Below are positions 1 to 8,733 of a stretch of 63,037 nt of DNA, piece after piece. The position numbers were made by a program, and so were the translations under genes. The stretch lies in NCBI GenBank assembly GCA_910577825.1, contig CAJTOK010000016.1, positions 1-63,037 on the forward strand, read 5' to 3'. The DNA is from an uncultured Lachnospiraceae bacterium (GTDB lineage: Bacteria > Bacillota > Clostridia > Lachnospirales > Lachnospiraceae). The stretch's first letter is position 1; each line of letters starts with the position of its first letter. The notes below the pieces were generated by a model. The model ran no database searches, was not told the origin of the DNA, and saw only the letters and a list, made by a program, of their open reading frames with translations.

Positions 1-2
1 TT

Positions 3-1028
3 AATCCTATCATCACTAAGAATAGCACAAATATCAACATACGAAAAGTACATAATGACCGTTTTGATTCTAAAAAAGCGGCTTTGGTTGGTTTGAAACC
101 TGATTTAAAGGTTTCTCTTATGCCATCTGGCCTTGCTTTGAACTGCCGTAATCTATGCCGTGAATACTACGATTTAATGGACAACCGCAGTGCTTACGTG
201 AACAAACTCCAAGGTGAACTGCGTATGGCATTTCCACAGTATCTTGGCATTTTCTCCAAGGTTACAATTAATACATCTCTTACCTTATTGGAAACTTATA
301 CATCTCCATCTGCTTTTATTGAAGCAGACAAACAAGAGATTATTGATACCATCAAGTCAACTGCCCGTTTTGGACTTACATATGCCCAGGACAAGTATAA
401 TGCCATTATCCGGGCTGCTAATGAAGCGAATGAGTTCGGTTACATCATTGACAGCAACATCAAGCGGATCCGGCTCTATATCAGTTTTATCCGCAAATAT
501 GATGAAGAAATCAACAGCATTCTGGAATCAATGCACGAACTCGTAAGCGCTAATGAAGATACTGATTTTGTAAAACAGATTCACCTGATTGAAACATTCA
601 AAGGTGCCGGTTTCTTATCTGCCGTATCCATCATGGGAGAGATTGGTGATTTTTCTGCATTTTCAAAACCAAAACAGCTTTTTGCTTACTTTGGTCTTGA
701 TCCGGCAGTAAAACAATCCGGCAAATTTAAAGGTACCAAAATTCAAATGTCTAAAAGAGGTTCTGCTATAGCCCGACGGGTTATTCATACACTGGCTTTA
801 CAAAGTATCAGTGTATCCCGTACAGGTGAAGCTAAAAATCCAGTACTCCGCGATTACTATCTCAAAAAATGTGGAGCAAAGCCCAAGCTTGTGGCAATGG
901 GTGCTGTTTCACACAAGGTATGCAACATAATATTTGCAATACTCAGAGATAACAAGCCTTTTGAAATCATTACTCCGCAGGAGCATATCAAACAATACAA
1001 TGCTGCTAAATGCGACATAGCTGCATAA
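3..1028 (+). CDS. IS110-family transposase, 5'-truncated by the window edge
   Basis: The frame is open from base 3 with no start codon inside the window, so the N-terminus lies outside. The first visible residues (NPIITKNSTNINIRK) look like the end of the DEDD RuvC-like domain of IS110 transposases. The C-terminal half carries the Transposase_20 pattern: FAYFGLDPAVKQSGKFKG followed by a MSKRGSAIARR stretch. In this family the serine of the QSG-type motif is the recombination nucleophile. IS110 elements are known to be guided by a bridge RNA encoded in a non-coding end. The frame is intact to its stop, so the element may be active. No other element gene is visible. Confidence 0.9.
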   Translation, partial: NPIITKNSTNINIRKVHNDRFDSKKAALVGLKPDLKVSLMPSGLALNCRNLCREYYDLMDNRSAYVNKLQGELRMAFPQYLGIFSKVTINTSLTLLETYTSPSAFIEADKQEIIDTIKSTARFGLTYAQDKYNAIIRAANEANEFGYIIDSNIKRIRLYISFIRKYDEEINSILESMHELVSANEDTDFVKQIHLIETFKGAGFLSAVSIMGEIGDFSAFSKPKQLFAYFGLDPAVKQSGKFKGTKIQMSKRGSAIARRVIHTLALQSISVSRTGEAKNPVLRDYYLKKCGAKPKLVAMGAVSHKVCNIIFAILRDNKPFEIITPQEHIKQYNAAKCDIAA

Positions 1029-1167
1029 TAATACTGCAATCCAACGAATCAATATCTTTTTTAAAAGAGGTATTTTCACCAAGGGATAAGTACGCCCTTT
1101 TATAAAGAAAAATAATTATAAAAATTATTTAATTTTCTATTGACATTTATTAGCTGGACTTCCCTGG
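1029..1167 (+). other. 3' non-coding flank of the IS110 element
   Basis: This stretch between the transposase stop and the next gene is AT-rich. It contains a short hairpin (AAGGG and CCCTT arms near 1080-1100) followed by T-rich sequence. It should contain the right end of the element. In the IS1111 subgroup the bridge RNA lies here; in the IS110 subgroup it lies upstream of the gene, which is off the window. The exact end cannot be placed without the empty site. Confidence 0.4.
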
Positions 1168-1821
1168 TTAATCCATACCTCCTGAAATTATATCTTCCAA
1201 TATCCTGTCTGTATCTTCATAAACATATGTCCTGTATATATCAATGGCATTTTGGTCAACTGTTATATCCAAATCCTTAATCTGTACAACTTTACGGGCA
1301 CCAGATAAATATGTTGTTAAAAGTCCTTCCATTTTCCGCCTGCAAATCAAAACCATTTCTGAAGTTTCAGCTTCAGATGCTTTTATCACTTCCTCTGTTT
1401 CATTTAACTTATCTATACATTCTTTAATTTTCTTCTCTAAACCATCCCTTTCCCTTTCATTTGCATTTATACGTCTAAGTTCTTTAACTGGCAATTCATT
1501 ATCCCTTTGTTCAATTACAGGATAAGTTTCCAATTTCTTTTCTGCCATCCAAAGTTCACTTAACATTTGTTCTCTTAAAAGAACCTGTTTTGATAAAAGT
1601 TTAGAAGTGCACTTATATAACTTTGCAACATACTCATGGAAATCTTTCTCCTTTTTAATTATGTATGGTGAAATATACCTCTCCCCCTCCTTAACCACCA
1701 GACCAGCACGGTTATGGAACATACCCAGAATAAAAATAAAAAGTTGTGGCATATGCAGTCCTTTCATTTTTATTCTTTTTTTAGCCATCCTTCCCTGACC
1801 TTTATTCATTCTCCTTAACAT
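1168..1821 (-). CDS. Hypothetical coiled-coil protein
   Basis: The product is not recognised. The start is placed at the ATG preceded by GGAGG with good spacing; the open frame runs 13 codons further upstream without a better signal. The product is about 217 aa with a basic N-terminus (LRRMNKGQGRMAKKRIKMK). One short hydrophobic patch (PQLFIFILGMF) follows. Residues about 90-165 are rich in E, K and L with heptad-like spacing, suggesting coiled coil. It stands alone between an IS110 element and a divergent surface-protein gene, so context does not help. Confidence 0.6.
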   Translation of the reverse strand: MLRRMNKGQGRMAKKRIKMKGLHMPQLFIFILGMFHNRAGLVVKEGERYISPYIIKKEKDFHEYVAKLYKCTSKLLSKQVLLREQMLSELWMAEKKLETYPVIEQRDNELPVKELRRINANERERDGLEKKIKECIDKLNETEEVIKASEAETSEMVLICRRKMEGLLTTYLSGARKVVQIKDLDITVDQNAIDIYRTYVYEDTDRILEDIISGGMD

Positions 1822-2243
1822 AACTTTTCCTCCTTCCAGTTTTACAATGCACACCAGCATTATATTATTTAATTGCCCCTACACTTATATAATCAGTATA
1901 AATATAAAAAATTTAACTCTTTCTGATAAATTTTTTATTATTTTTTCTAATCCATAATAAACTTGTGAAAATAATTAAGGCCTTATTATGAATATGTCCT
2001 CTCCAAAGCCGGAATACAACACCCTTTATCTGACATCCTTATATTAAATACATCAGAGGATTTATAAAAAAATTTATATCTTTTCCAAAAATTTACCAAT
2101 ATAAAACCAATATTATTAAGCACGTTGCCAGTATTTTATAATGTATTTAATATTTGACAAAACAGGCTGTTGGAGCAAAACTTTCTTATACACCATGTGT
2201 CAATGTCCTTTAACGGGTTTACTTTTTGGTAACTGACACCATA
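1822..2243. other. AT-rich intergenic region with a GTGTCA/TGACAC dyad
   Basis: No gene is seen between the divergent neighbours. Near its right end, arms GTGTCA (about 2197) and TGACAC (about 2234) flank about 31 bases, just upstream of the promoter for the leucine-rich-repeat gene. They may form an operator, but the arms are short. Nothing else stands out. Confidence 0.35.
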
Positions 2244-2271
2244 TTGACAAATAACCATTTTATAATATAAT
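2244..2271 (+). promoter_or_regulatory. Sigma-A promoter for the LRR protein gene
   Basis: TTGACA at 2244-2249 and TATAAT at 2266-2271 are separated by 16 bases. The promoter lies about 60 bases upstream of the start codon. Confidence 0.7.
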
Positions 2272-2329
2272 CTACACTACTGTAGTAGTTGTAATTAATA
2301 CTATAATATATAGAAAGAAGGAAAAGTTT

Positions 2330-3640
2330 ATGAAGCAAAGAAAAAGATATTTATTATTTACTATGCTTGCCCTGGGTCTTGCTGTTACTGCTTTTAGCGG
2401 CCAGCTTCCAAAAAATGGCTCCACATCTATTACCAGAGCGGCAGAGTCTGGCTTTATTATTGATTCTGATGGAATTTTAACAGAATATAATGGTACAGAT
2501 ACAGATATAGTTATTCCTGGTAATGTAACGGGCATAGGTGACAGGGTGTTTTATAATAACTCTAATGTAACTAAGATTACTATTCCTGACAGCGTTACAG
2601 CAATAGGCAGTAAAACATTCTGGAACTGTAAAAATTTAAAGGAAATTAGTATACCAGACAGTGTTACGGCAATAGGCAGCGGGGCGTTTAAAAATTGCAA
2701 AGGTTTAACAGGAATTGTTATTCCAGATAATGTAAAAAACATAGAAACTGCCATGTTTTCAGGCTGTGGCAATTTAAAAGAAGTTATGCTTCCTGATAGC
2801 ATAACAGATATAAAGGCGGCCGCTTTTGAAGGCTGTAAAAGCTTAACGGAAGTAAAGCTTCCAGAGGGACTGGTTAATTTAGGTGATAATGCTTTTGCAG
2901 GCTGTTACAGCTTAAATTCCATTAAAATCCCTGGAAGTTTAAAAACCATAGGGTACTGGGCGTTTAGCAACTGTAAAAAATTATCTGCTGTTACAATTCC
3001 AGATAAAACAACCCAGTTAGGAGATGGGATATTTGGTAACTGTACTTCTTTAAAAGAAATTAAAGTAAAATCCGGCAATAAGAAATATACAGCAAAGGAT
3101 GGTGTATTGTTTGAAAAGAAAAAATCTGGCCTTATGCTAATGGTTTACCCAGCACAGAAAAAAGAAAGTACTTATAAGCTTCCTGGCAAGGCAGACAGTA
3201 TAGACAACGGCGCATTTGCAGGCTGTAAAAAGTTAAAAGAGCTTGTAATAACCAGTAATATAAAAAATATAAATTATACACAGGCTTCATTCTGGGGATT
3301 TACTAATTTAAAAAATATTAAAATTATAATGAAAAAAGGGGAAAAAATTAATATTTCTGTTAAGCTCAGTCTCTATAATGAAGATAATGGCATAATGCCA
3401 GAAATTACTGTCCAGGACAAAAATATTGCTGATATAAAACTGCCGCCTGCCAAAGACAATTATTTTAAAGATGATGGCACAGACTATGTTTTGGTAAAAG
3501 GCGTTATTAAAGCAAAGAAAAATGGGAAAGCAAAGATTGTATTCCAAAGGATGGTTACACAGAATAAACAAACCAGCGGTACAACTATTAAGCCTGTGGA
3601 TGTAAAGTTAAAAACCACTCTGGACATTACAGTAAAATAA
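2330..3640 (+). CDS. Secreted BspA-like leucine-rich-repeat protein
   Basis: The 436-aa product begins with a basic N-terminus and a hydrophobic stretch (LALGLAVTAFSG), a signal peptide. Residues about 45-330 contain LRR_5/BspA-type repeats of about 23 residues, with signatures such as VTAIGSKTFWNCKNLKEISI and LGDNAFAGCYSLNSIKI. The last 100 residues lack repeats and look like a beta-rich C-terminal domain. No LPXTG or choline-binding motif is seen, so the protein is probably released or held non-covalently. Proteins of this type are usually surface adhesins or secreted binding proteins. A GAAGGA ribosome binding site precedes the ATG. It is a single gene between its own promoter and terminator. 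Confidence 0.88.
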   Translation: MKQRKRYLLFTMLALGLAVTAFSGQLPKNGSTSITRAAESGFIIDSDGILTEYNGTDTDIVIPGNVTGIGDRVFYNNSNVTKITIPDSVTAIGSKTFWNCKNLKEISIPDSVTAIGSGAFKNCKGLTGIVIPDNVKNIETAMFSGCGNLKEVMLPDSITDIKAAAFEGCKSLTEVKLPEGLVNLGDNAFAGCYSLNSIKIPGSLKTIGYWAFSNCKKLSAVTIPDKTTQLGDGIFGNCTSLKEIKVKSGNKKYTAKDGVLFEKKKSGLMLMVYPAQKKESTYKLPGKADSIDNGAFAGCKKLKELVITSNIKNINYTQASFWGFTNLKNIKIIMKKGEKINISVKLSLYNEDNGIMPEITVQDKNIADIKLPPAKDNYFKDDGTDYVLVKGVIKAKKNGKAKIVFQRMVTQNKQTSGTTIKPVDVKLKTTLDITVK

Positions 3641-3673
3641 CAATTATTATCCATTTTTAACTAAAAACAGCAT

Positions 3674-3700
3674 AAGAGCGGGAGTATAATTCCCGCTCTT
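3674..3700 (+). terminator. Rho-independent terminator after the LRR gene
   Basis: AAGAGCGGGA and TCCCGCTCTT form a perfect 10-bp stem with a 7-base loop, followed by a T-run on the plus strand. The stem also sits just past the stop of the convergent carboxypeptidase gene. Confidence 0.9.
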
Positions 3701-3707
3701 TTTATAT

Positions 3708-4520
3708 TTATACATTTCCAAGTTTTTTATAAAATTCTTCAAGTGTAAGGTTGTTTTTCATTATATATCTGGCTGCTTTTTTACCAACATACCTGAAATG
3801 CCATGGTTCAAAGTTTACACCTGTAATGTTTACTTTGTCTTCTGGATACCGTAATATAAAGCCGTATTTGTAACAGTTATTGCGGAGCCATTTGTTGCTG
3901 GGTTCTTCCATCTGGGAAACATCCATGTTTGTATTGCCTGAACAGAGTATGTCAAGTGCAAGGCCTGTCTGGTGTTCGCTGCACCCTGCCGGCATTGTTT
4001 CTTTGTACACTTCTTCCAATGCTGCTTCATATGCCATACCCCTGCCCATACATATATTTACATCTTCGTCAACAAGGCTTTGCTGTTTTTCGTAACTTCT
4101 GTATGCAGAAGCAATCCAGTAACTATAGCCTTTTTTTTCTGCATCTGCAAGCATTTTTACCAGGCTGTCATAAAGGTATTCTGATGCCTGGAGCCTTCCA
4201 TTGCATATATATCTTAAAGAAAGGCTGTAATCTTTTGGAAGCGGGTTGTCCCTGTTGGCAAGTATAAGGCATTTCTGGTTTTTATTATAAATCCCAAGGC
4301 ATTTTTCATCTGCATCTGTACTTTTATTTCCACTGCTGGAACACTGGATTTTTTCACTATCTGCCTTGCTGCCATTGTCTTTTAACTTTATACTATAGCC
4401 TGTATCTTCTGCAAGCCCTGTTTTATTACTCCCTTTCAGGCTGATAAGGCAAATTATTCCTGAAACCAGCACTGGGCAAATTATAAAACACAATACATTT
4501 TTAAATAATCTCTTTAACAT
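3708..4520 (-). CDS. VanY/M15B-family D-Ala-D-Ala carboxypeptidase, membrane-anchored
   Basis: The 270-aa product has an N-terminal membrane anchor (VLCFIICPVLVSGIICLIS) and a low-complexity linker. The peptidase domain (about residues 90-265) carries the M15B motifs IASAYRSYEKQ, the zinc ligands in SEHQTGLALDI, and the terminal EPWHFRYVG. The family trims the terminal D-alanine of peptidoglycan stem peptides outside the membrane. A GGGAGG site precedes the ATG. No vanRS or van ligase genes are adjacent, so this is more likely general wall remodelling than vancomycin resistance. It is a single gene downstream of the dnaJ hairpin. Confidence 0.88.
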   Translation of the reverse strand: MLKRLFKNVLCFIICPVLVSGIICLISLKGSNKTGLAEDTGYSIKLKDNGSKADSEKIQCSSSGNKSTDADEKCLGIYNKNQKCLILANRDNPLPKDYSLSLRYICNGRLQASEYLYDSLVKMLADAEKKGYSYWIASAYRSYEKQQSLVDEDVNICMGRGMAYEAALEEVYKETMPAGCSEHQTGLALDILCSGNTNMDVSQMEEPSNKWLRNNCYKYGFILRYPEDKVNITGVNFEPWHFRYVGKKAARYIMKNNLTLEEFYKKLGNV

Positions 4521-4676
4521 ACACAGTCCTCCCTATCTGAAGTTAGAAATTACTTCTGTTTTTTAACTTTAGATAATAGTAAACTGCTGCTGTATGCTTT
4601 TTATTGCGTATTTGTATCATATATGTATATTTTATGCCATTGTTTTACAATTCCCTGCTGCTTTCCCTTACACAGA

Positions 4677-4721
4677 ATGCCACCCTGCCATAAGCTGGTA
4701 CGCCCGCTGGCAGGGTGGCAT
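4677..4721. terminator. 14-bp perfect hairpin downstream of dnaJ
   Basis: ATGCCACCCTGCCA at 4677-4690 pairs perfectly with TGGCAGGGTGGCAT at 4708-4721. It starts 7 bases after the dnaJ stop and should end or protect the heat-shock mRNA. The T-rich tail lies on the plus-strand side (4722-4740), not on the dnaJ exit side, so for dnaJ it lacks a normal U-tract. Confidence 0.6.
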
Positions 4722-4727
4722 TTTATA

Positions 4728-5888
4728 TTATTTATTTTTTCCAAAATGTATCTTCTTCTTTTTTCCTTCTGTCTTTTCTTCTTCTGGTGTGCTGTTTTCT
4801 TCTTTTCCACCATACATAGCTTTGTCAAACTGCAGCAGGAGGTCTTTCTGTTCCTGTGTCATGTTTGCTGGAACCTGCACTACAAGGGTTACATAATGGT
4901 CGCCGCGCACCTGTTTGTTACGCAGTGACGGTACACCCTTGTTCCTTAAACGCACCCTTGTGTCTGTCTGTGTGCCTGGCTTTACATTATAGATAACTTC
5001 ACCATCTATTGTTTTAATTTTCACATCCCCGCCAAGTGCCGCCTGTGTAAATGTTATAGGTGCTGTAGAGTATATATCCCTGTCCTGGCGCTGGAAAAGC
5101 GGATGCCTGCTTACAAGCACTTCTACAAGCAAATCACCCCTTCTGCCGCCATTTATGCCTGGCTCGCCTTTATCGCGTATCCTTACGCACTGGCCGTTAT
5201 CTATGCCGGCAGGGATTGATACTGAAATCTTTTTGCGTTTGCTGGCATAGCCGCTTCCATTACATTCAGGACATTTGCTTTTTATAATCTTTCCTGTACC
5301 ACGGCAGTCAGGACATGCCTGGACATTTCTTACTACACCAAATAATGACTGCTGTGTAAATACAACCTGGCCTTTACCGCCGCACTTTGAACATGTTTCA
5401 GGTGATGTGCCAGGTTTTGCACCAGTCCCATGGCAGTTAGAACACTCTTCTTTTAATGTAATATCTATTTCTTTATCTGTGCCAAAACATGCTTCTTCAA
5501 ATGTAATCCTTACTGATGTACGGACATTCTGCCCTCTCATCGGCCCGTTGCCCTGTGCCCTTGAACGGCTGCCGCCCCCGAAAAATTCACCGAAAATATC
5601 CCCAAAGATATCTCCCATGTCCATTCCGCCAAAGTCAAAGCCGCCGCCCCCTGCACCACCTTCAAATGCGGCATGGCCAAACTGGTCATACTGGCGTCTT
5701 TTATCAGCGTCACTAAGCACTGCATAAGCTTCTGAAGCTTCTTTAAATTTTACTTCTGCATCTTTATCGCCCGGGTTAATATCCGGGTGGTACTTCTTAG
5801 CCAGTTTACGGTATGCCGATTTAATCTCTGAATCAGAAGCCCCGCGGTCTACGCCAAGGACTTCGTAATAATCTCTTTTATCTGCCAT
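4728..5888 (-). CDS. dnaJ: Chaperone protein DnaJ
   Basis: This is the Hsp40 co-chaperone that stimulates DnaK ATPase and delivers substrates in the cytoplasm. The 386-aa product has an N-terminal J domain with the HPD motif (KKYHPDINPGD). A G/F-rich segment (residues about 75-115) follows. Four zinc-binding repeats come next: CSNCHGTG, CSKCGGKG, CPDCRGTG and CPECNGSG. The C-terminal substrate-binding domains come after these. The last 25 residues are charged (K/E-rich). It is the last gene of hrcA-grpE-dnaK-dnaJ, about 100 bases after dnaK, with a GGGAG site before the ATG. Confidence 0.98.
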   Translation of the reverse strand: MADKRDYYEVLGVDRGASDSEIKSAYRKLAKKYHPDINPGDKDAEVKFKEASEAYAVLSDADKRRQYDQFGHAAFEGGAGGGGFDFGGMDMGDIFGDIFGEFFGGGSRSRAQGNGPMRGQNVRTSVRITFEEACFGTDKEIDITLKEECSNCHGTGAKPGTSPETCSKCGGKGQVVFTQQSLFGVVRNVQACPDCRGTGKIIKSKCPECNGSGYASKRKKISVSIPAGIDNGQCVRIRDKGEPGINGGRRGDLLVEVLVSRHPLFQRQDRDIYSTAPITFTQAALGGDVKIKTIDGEVIYNVKPGTQTDTRVRLRNKGVPSLRNKQVRGDHYVTLVVQVPANMTQEQKDLLLQFDKAMYGGKEENSTPEEEKTEGKKKKIHFGKNK

Positions 5889-5989
5889 AAAATTCGCTCC
5901 CCTGGTTTCTTATAACCTTCCAGAACTTCTTACCACGCTTAAATCCATGCCGCCAGAGGCGGCACAAAGAATATATTTCTTTTCGTCTT

Positions 5990-7864
5990 TTATACCTCGC
6001 GGTAATCACCATCAACTACATCATCAGCAGCGCCTGCATTTCCCTGTGCTGCACCCATGTCAGGACCCATTCCGCCCATATCAGGGCCTGCACCTGCTGC
6101 CTGTGCACTTTCATACATTTTCTGGAATACACTCTGTGCGCTCTCCATAAGTTTCTCTTTGCCAGCTTTTAATTCATCAATATCACTGTCTGAAAGGCTT
6201 TCAGGATTTGTCCTTTCAACAACTGCTTTAAGTGCATCAATTTCTGCCTGTACTTTTTCCTTTTCAGCAGCATCAATCTTATCACCTACTTCGTCAAGTG
6301 CCTTCTGTGTCTGGAATACTATGCTGTCTGCATCATTGCGTGCGTCAATTCCTTCTTTGCGTTTCTTATCCTCTGCTTCAAACTGTGCCGCTTCCTTTAC
6401 AGCCCTGTCGATTTCATCATCTGACATATTTGAACCTGCTGTAATGGTAATGTGCTGTTCTTTGCCTGTGCCAAGGTCTTTAGCAGAAACATTTACAATA
6501 CCATTGGCATCAATATCAAATGTAACTTCAATCTGTGGCACACCACGCCTTGCTGGAGGGATACCGTCAAGCCTGAACTGCCCGAGTGATTTATTATCCT
6601 TTGCAAACTGGCGCTCACCCTGTAATACATTAATGTCAACTGCACTCTGGTTATCAGCCGCTGTAGAGAATACCTGGCTCTTCTTTGTAGGGATTGTAGT
6701 ATTTCTTTCAATAAGCCTTGTAGCAACACCACCCATTGTTTCGATTGAAAGTGAAAGAGGTGTTACATCAAGAAGAAGGATATCACCTGCACCTGCATCA
6801 CCTGCAAGCTTGCCGCCCTGTATAGAAGCACCAAGTGCTACACATTCATCAGGGTTAAGTGACTTGTTAGGGTCATGGCCTGTAAGCTGTTTAACCTTAT
6901 CCTGTACTGCCGGTATACGTGTAGAACCACCTACAAGAAGCACTTTGCCAAGCTCTGAAGCTGTAAGCCCTGCGTCCCTTAAAGCATTAGTTACAGGAGT
7001 TGCAGTCCTTTCTACAAGGTCATGTGTAAGCTCGTCAAATTTAGCACGTGTAAGGTTCATGTCAAAGTGCTTAGGGCCTTCTGGTGTTGCAGTAATAAAT
7101 GGCAGGTTAATGTTTGTGGTTGTAGCTGATGAAAGTTCTTTCTTTGCCTTTTCTGCTGCTTCATTAAGCCTCTGGAGTGCCATTTTGTCTGTAGAAAGGT
7201 CAATGCCCTCTGTATTTTTAAATTCCTGTATCATGTAATCTGTAATCTTTTTATCAAAATCATCACCACCAAGGCGGTTATCACCTGATGTTGAAAGAAC
7301 TTCGATTACGCCGTCACCGATATCAATAATAGATACATCAAATGTACCGCCGCCTAAGTCGTATACCATAATCTTCTGCTCTTTTTCATTGTCAAGGCCA
7401 TAAGCAAGTGCTGCTGCTGTAGGCTCATTTATAATACGCTTAACATCAAGCCCTGCAATCTTGCCTGCATCCTTTGTAGCCTGGCGCTGTGCATCATTAA
7501 AGTAAGCTGGTACTGTAATAACAGCTTCTGTAACCTTTTCACCAAGGTAGCTTTCTGCATCTGCCTTTAACTTCTGGAGTATCATTGCTGAGATTTCCTG
7601 TGGTGAATATTTTTTATCATCAATGGCTACACGGTGGTCTGTACCCATGCTTCTTTTAATTGAAGAAATTGTTTTATCTGCATTGGTTACTGCCTGGCGC
7701 TTTGCAGGCTCACCTACTAACCTTTCACCTGTCTTTGTAAAAGCAACAACTGAAGGTGTTGTCCTTGCCCCTTCTGTATTAGCTACTACTACAGGCTTCC
7801 CGCCTTCCATAACAGCTACACATGAATTTGTTGTACCTAAGTCAATACCAATAATTTTACTCAT
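5990..7864 (-). CDS. dnaK: Chaperone protein DnaK (Hsp70)
   Basis: This is an ATP-dependent Hsp70 chaperone. The start is set at MSKIIGIDLGTTNSCVAV because an AGAGG site lies upstream; the open frame extends 43 codons further without family similarity. The 624-aa product has the phosphate-1 motif IGIDLGTTNS, the DLGGGTFDVS phosphate-2 motif and the adenosine motif LLVGGSTRIPAVQ. The beta-sandwich substrate-binding domain begins near DVTPLSLSIETMGG. A G/M/A-rich tail ends with VVDGDYREV. It follows grpE by about 118 bases within the CIRCE-controlled operon. Confidence 0.98.
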   Translation of the reverse strand: MSKIIGIDLGTTNSCVAVMEGGKPVVVANTEGARTTPSVVAFTKTGERLVGEPAKRQAVTNADKTISSIKRSMGTDHRVAIDDKKYSPQEISAMILQKLKADAESYLGEKVTEAVITVPAYFNDAQRQATKDAGKIAGLDVKRIINEPTAAALAYGLDNEKEQKIMVYDLGGGTFDVSIIDIGDGVIEVLSTSGDNRLGGDDFDKKITDYMIQEFKNTEGIDLSTDKMALQRLNEAAEKAKKELSSATTTNINLPFITATPEGPKHFDMNLTRAKFDELTHDLVERTATPVTNALRDAGLTASELGKVLLVGGSTRIPAVQDKVKQLTGHDPNKSLNPDECVALGASIQGGKLAGDAGAGDILLLDVTPLSLSIETMGGVATRLIERNTTIPTKKSQVFSTAADNQSAVDINVLQGERQFAKDNKSLGQFRLDGIPPARRGVPQIEVTFDIDANGIVNVSAKDLGTGKEQHITITAGSNMSDDEIDRAVKEAAQFEAEDKKRKEGIDARNDADSIVFQTQKALDEVGDKIDAAEKEKVQAEIDALKAVVERTNPESLSDSDIDELKAGKEKLMESAQSVFQKMYESAQAAGAGPDMGGMGPDMGAAQGNAGAADDVVDGDYREV

Positions 7865-7982
7865 AATTAACCTCTTTTCTGCGCTGCTCTTTTTATATAA
7901 CAGGTCTGCTGCCAGACAGCGCAAAGACACAAACCCGCCAGGCAGGATTCCTGCCACTGGATATATTTTTAACAAATAAACA

Positions 7983-8672
7983 TTAATTAACAACTTTTAC
8001 CATGCTATGCCTTACTACACTTTCTTTGTACATATAGCCTTTCTGCATCTCCTCTGCCACCGTGCCGCTTTCAAGTGTATCATCATCAACAGCCATAACG
8101 GCATTATGGAGTGCCGGGTCAAATTCCTGTCCCACTGCCTCTATAGGCTTTACGCCAAGCCCGCCTAGTGCAGTAACAAGCTGCTTGTAGACAAGTTCCA
8201 CACCCTGTACAAAAGGTGCATCCTTTTCATTTTCAGGGACTCCTGCAAGCCCCCTTTCAAAATTATCTATAACAGGAAGTATTTTTTCTACAACGGTTTT
8301 AGCCCCGGTTTCAAACATCTGTGATTTTTCTTTTTCAGAACGTTTCCTGAAATTCTCGAACTCTGCAAGCTGCCTTACCCTTTTATCCTCAAGTTCCGCA
8401 AGCTTTGCTTCAAGCTTCTCAATGTTCTTATCCTTCTTCCTGCCAAAACGTTTCTCTTTCTTAGATATACCAGCTTTAGGGCTGCTTTCTTCTGATTCAC
8501 TGGCATCCTCTGCTTCAGAAGAACCATCTTCTTGTTCCTTTTCTAATACATTCTCTGCATTATCCCCGTCTTTTATGCCAGCATCTTCCTTATCCTGTCC
8601 TTCACAGGAAGCACTGCCTTCTGCCTGCTTAATATCTTCAACTTCATTATCTAAACCATTTTCTGCTGCCAC
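7983..8672 (-). CDS. grpE: Nucleotide exchange factor GrpE
   Basis: GrpE releases ADP from DnaK. The GTG at 8672 is chosen because the AGAGGTGG site lies about 8 bases upstream; an in-frame GTG at 8684 overlaps that site. The N-terminal 80 residues are very acidic (E/D/S) and disordered-looking. A long coiled coil with LAELEDKRVRQLAEFENFRK follows, then the beta domain with EFDPALHNAVM and the final YMYKESVVRHSMVKVV. The acidic N-terminal extension is common in Firmicute GrpE. It lies between hrcA and dnaK. Confidence 0.96.
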   Translation of the reverse strand: MAAENGLDNEVEDIKQAEGSASCEGQDKEDAGIKDGDNAENVLEKEQEDGSSEAEDASESEESSPKAGISKKEKRFGRKKDKNIEKLEAKLAELEDKRVRQLAEFENFRKRSEKEKSQMFETGAKTVVEKILPVIDNFERGLAGVPENEKDAPFVQGVELVYKQLVTALGGLGVKPIEAVGQEFDPALHNAVMAVDDDTLESGTVAEEMQKGYMYKESVVRHSMVKVVN

Positions 8673-8733
8673 TGCATTTACCACCTCTCTTATTTATCCT
8701 GGTACATGGATAACCATGCCAGCTGCTGCCGCC

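Noticed and set aside
3708..4520. Vancomycin resistance (VanY)
   Set aside because: There are no van ligase, vanX or vanRS genes nearby; M15B carboxypeptidases are common housekeeping wall enzymes.
6057..7238. 393-codon open frame opposite dnaK, and similar long frames opposite nfnB, gatB, metK and the chemoreceptors
   Set aside because: All are serine/proline-rich antisense shadows of genes with clear family motifs.
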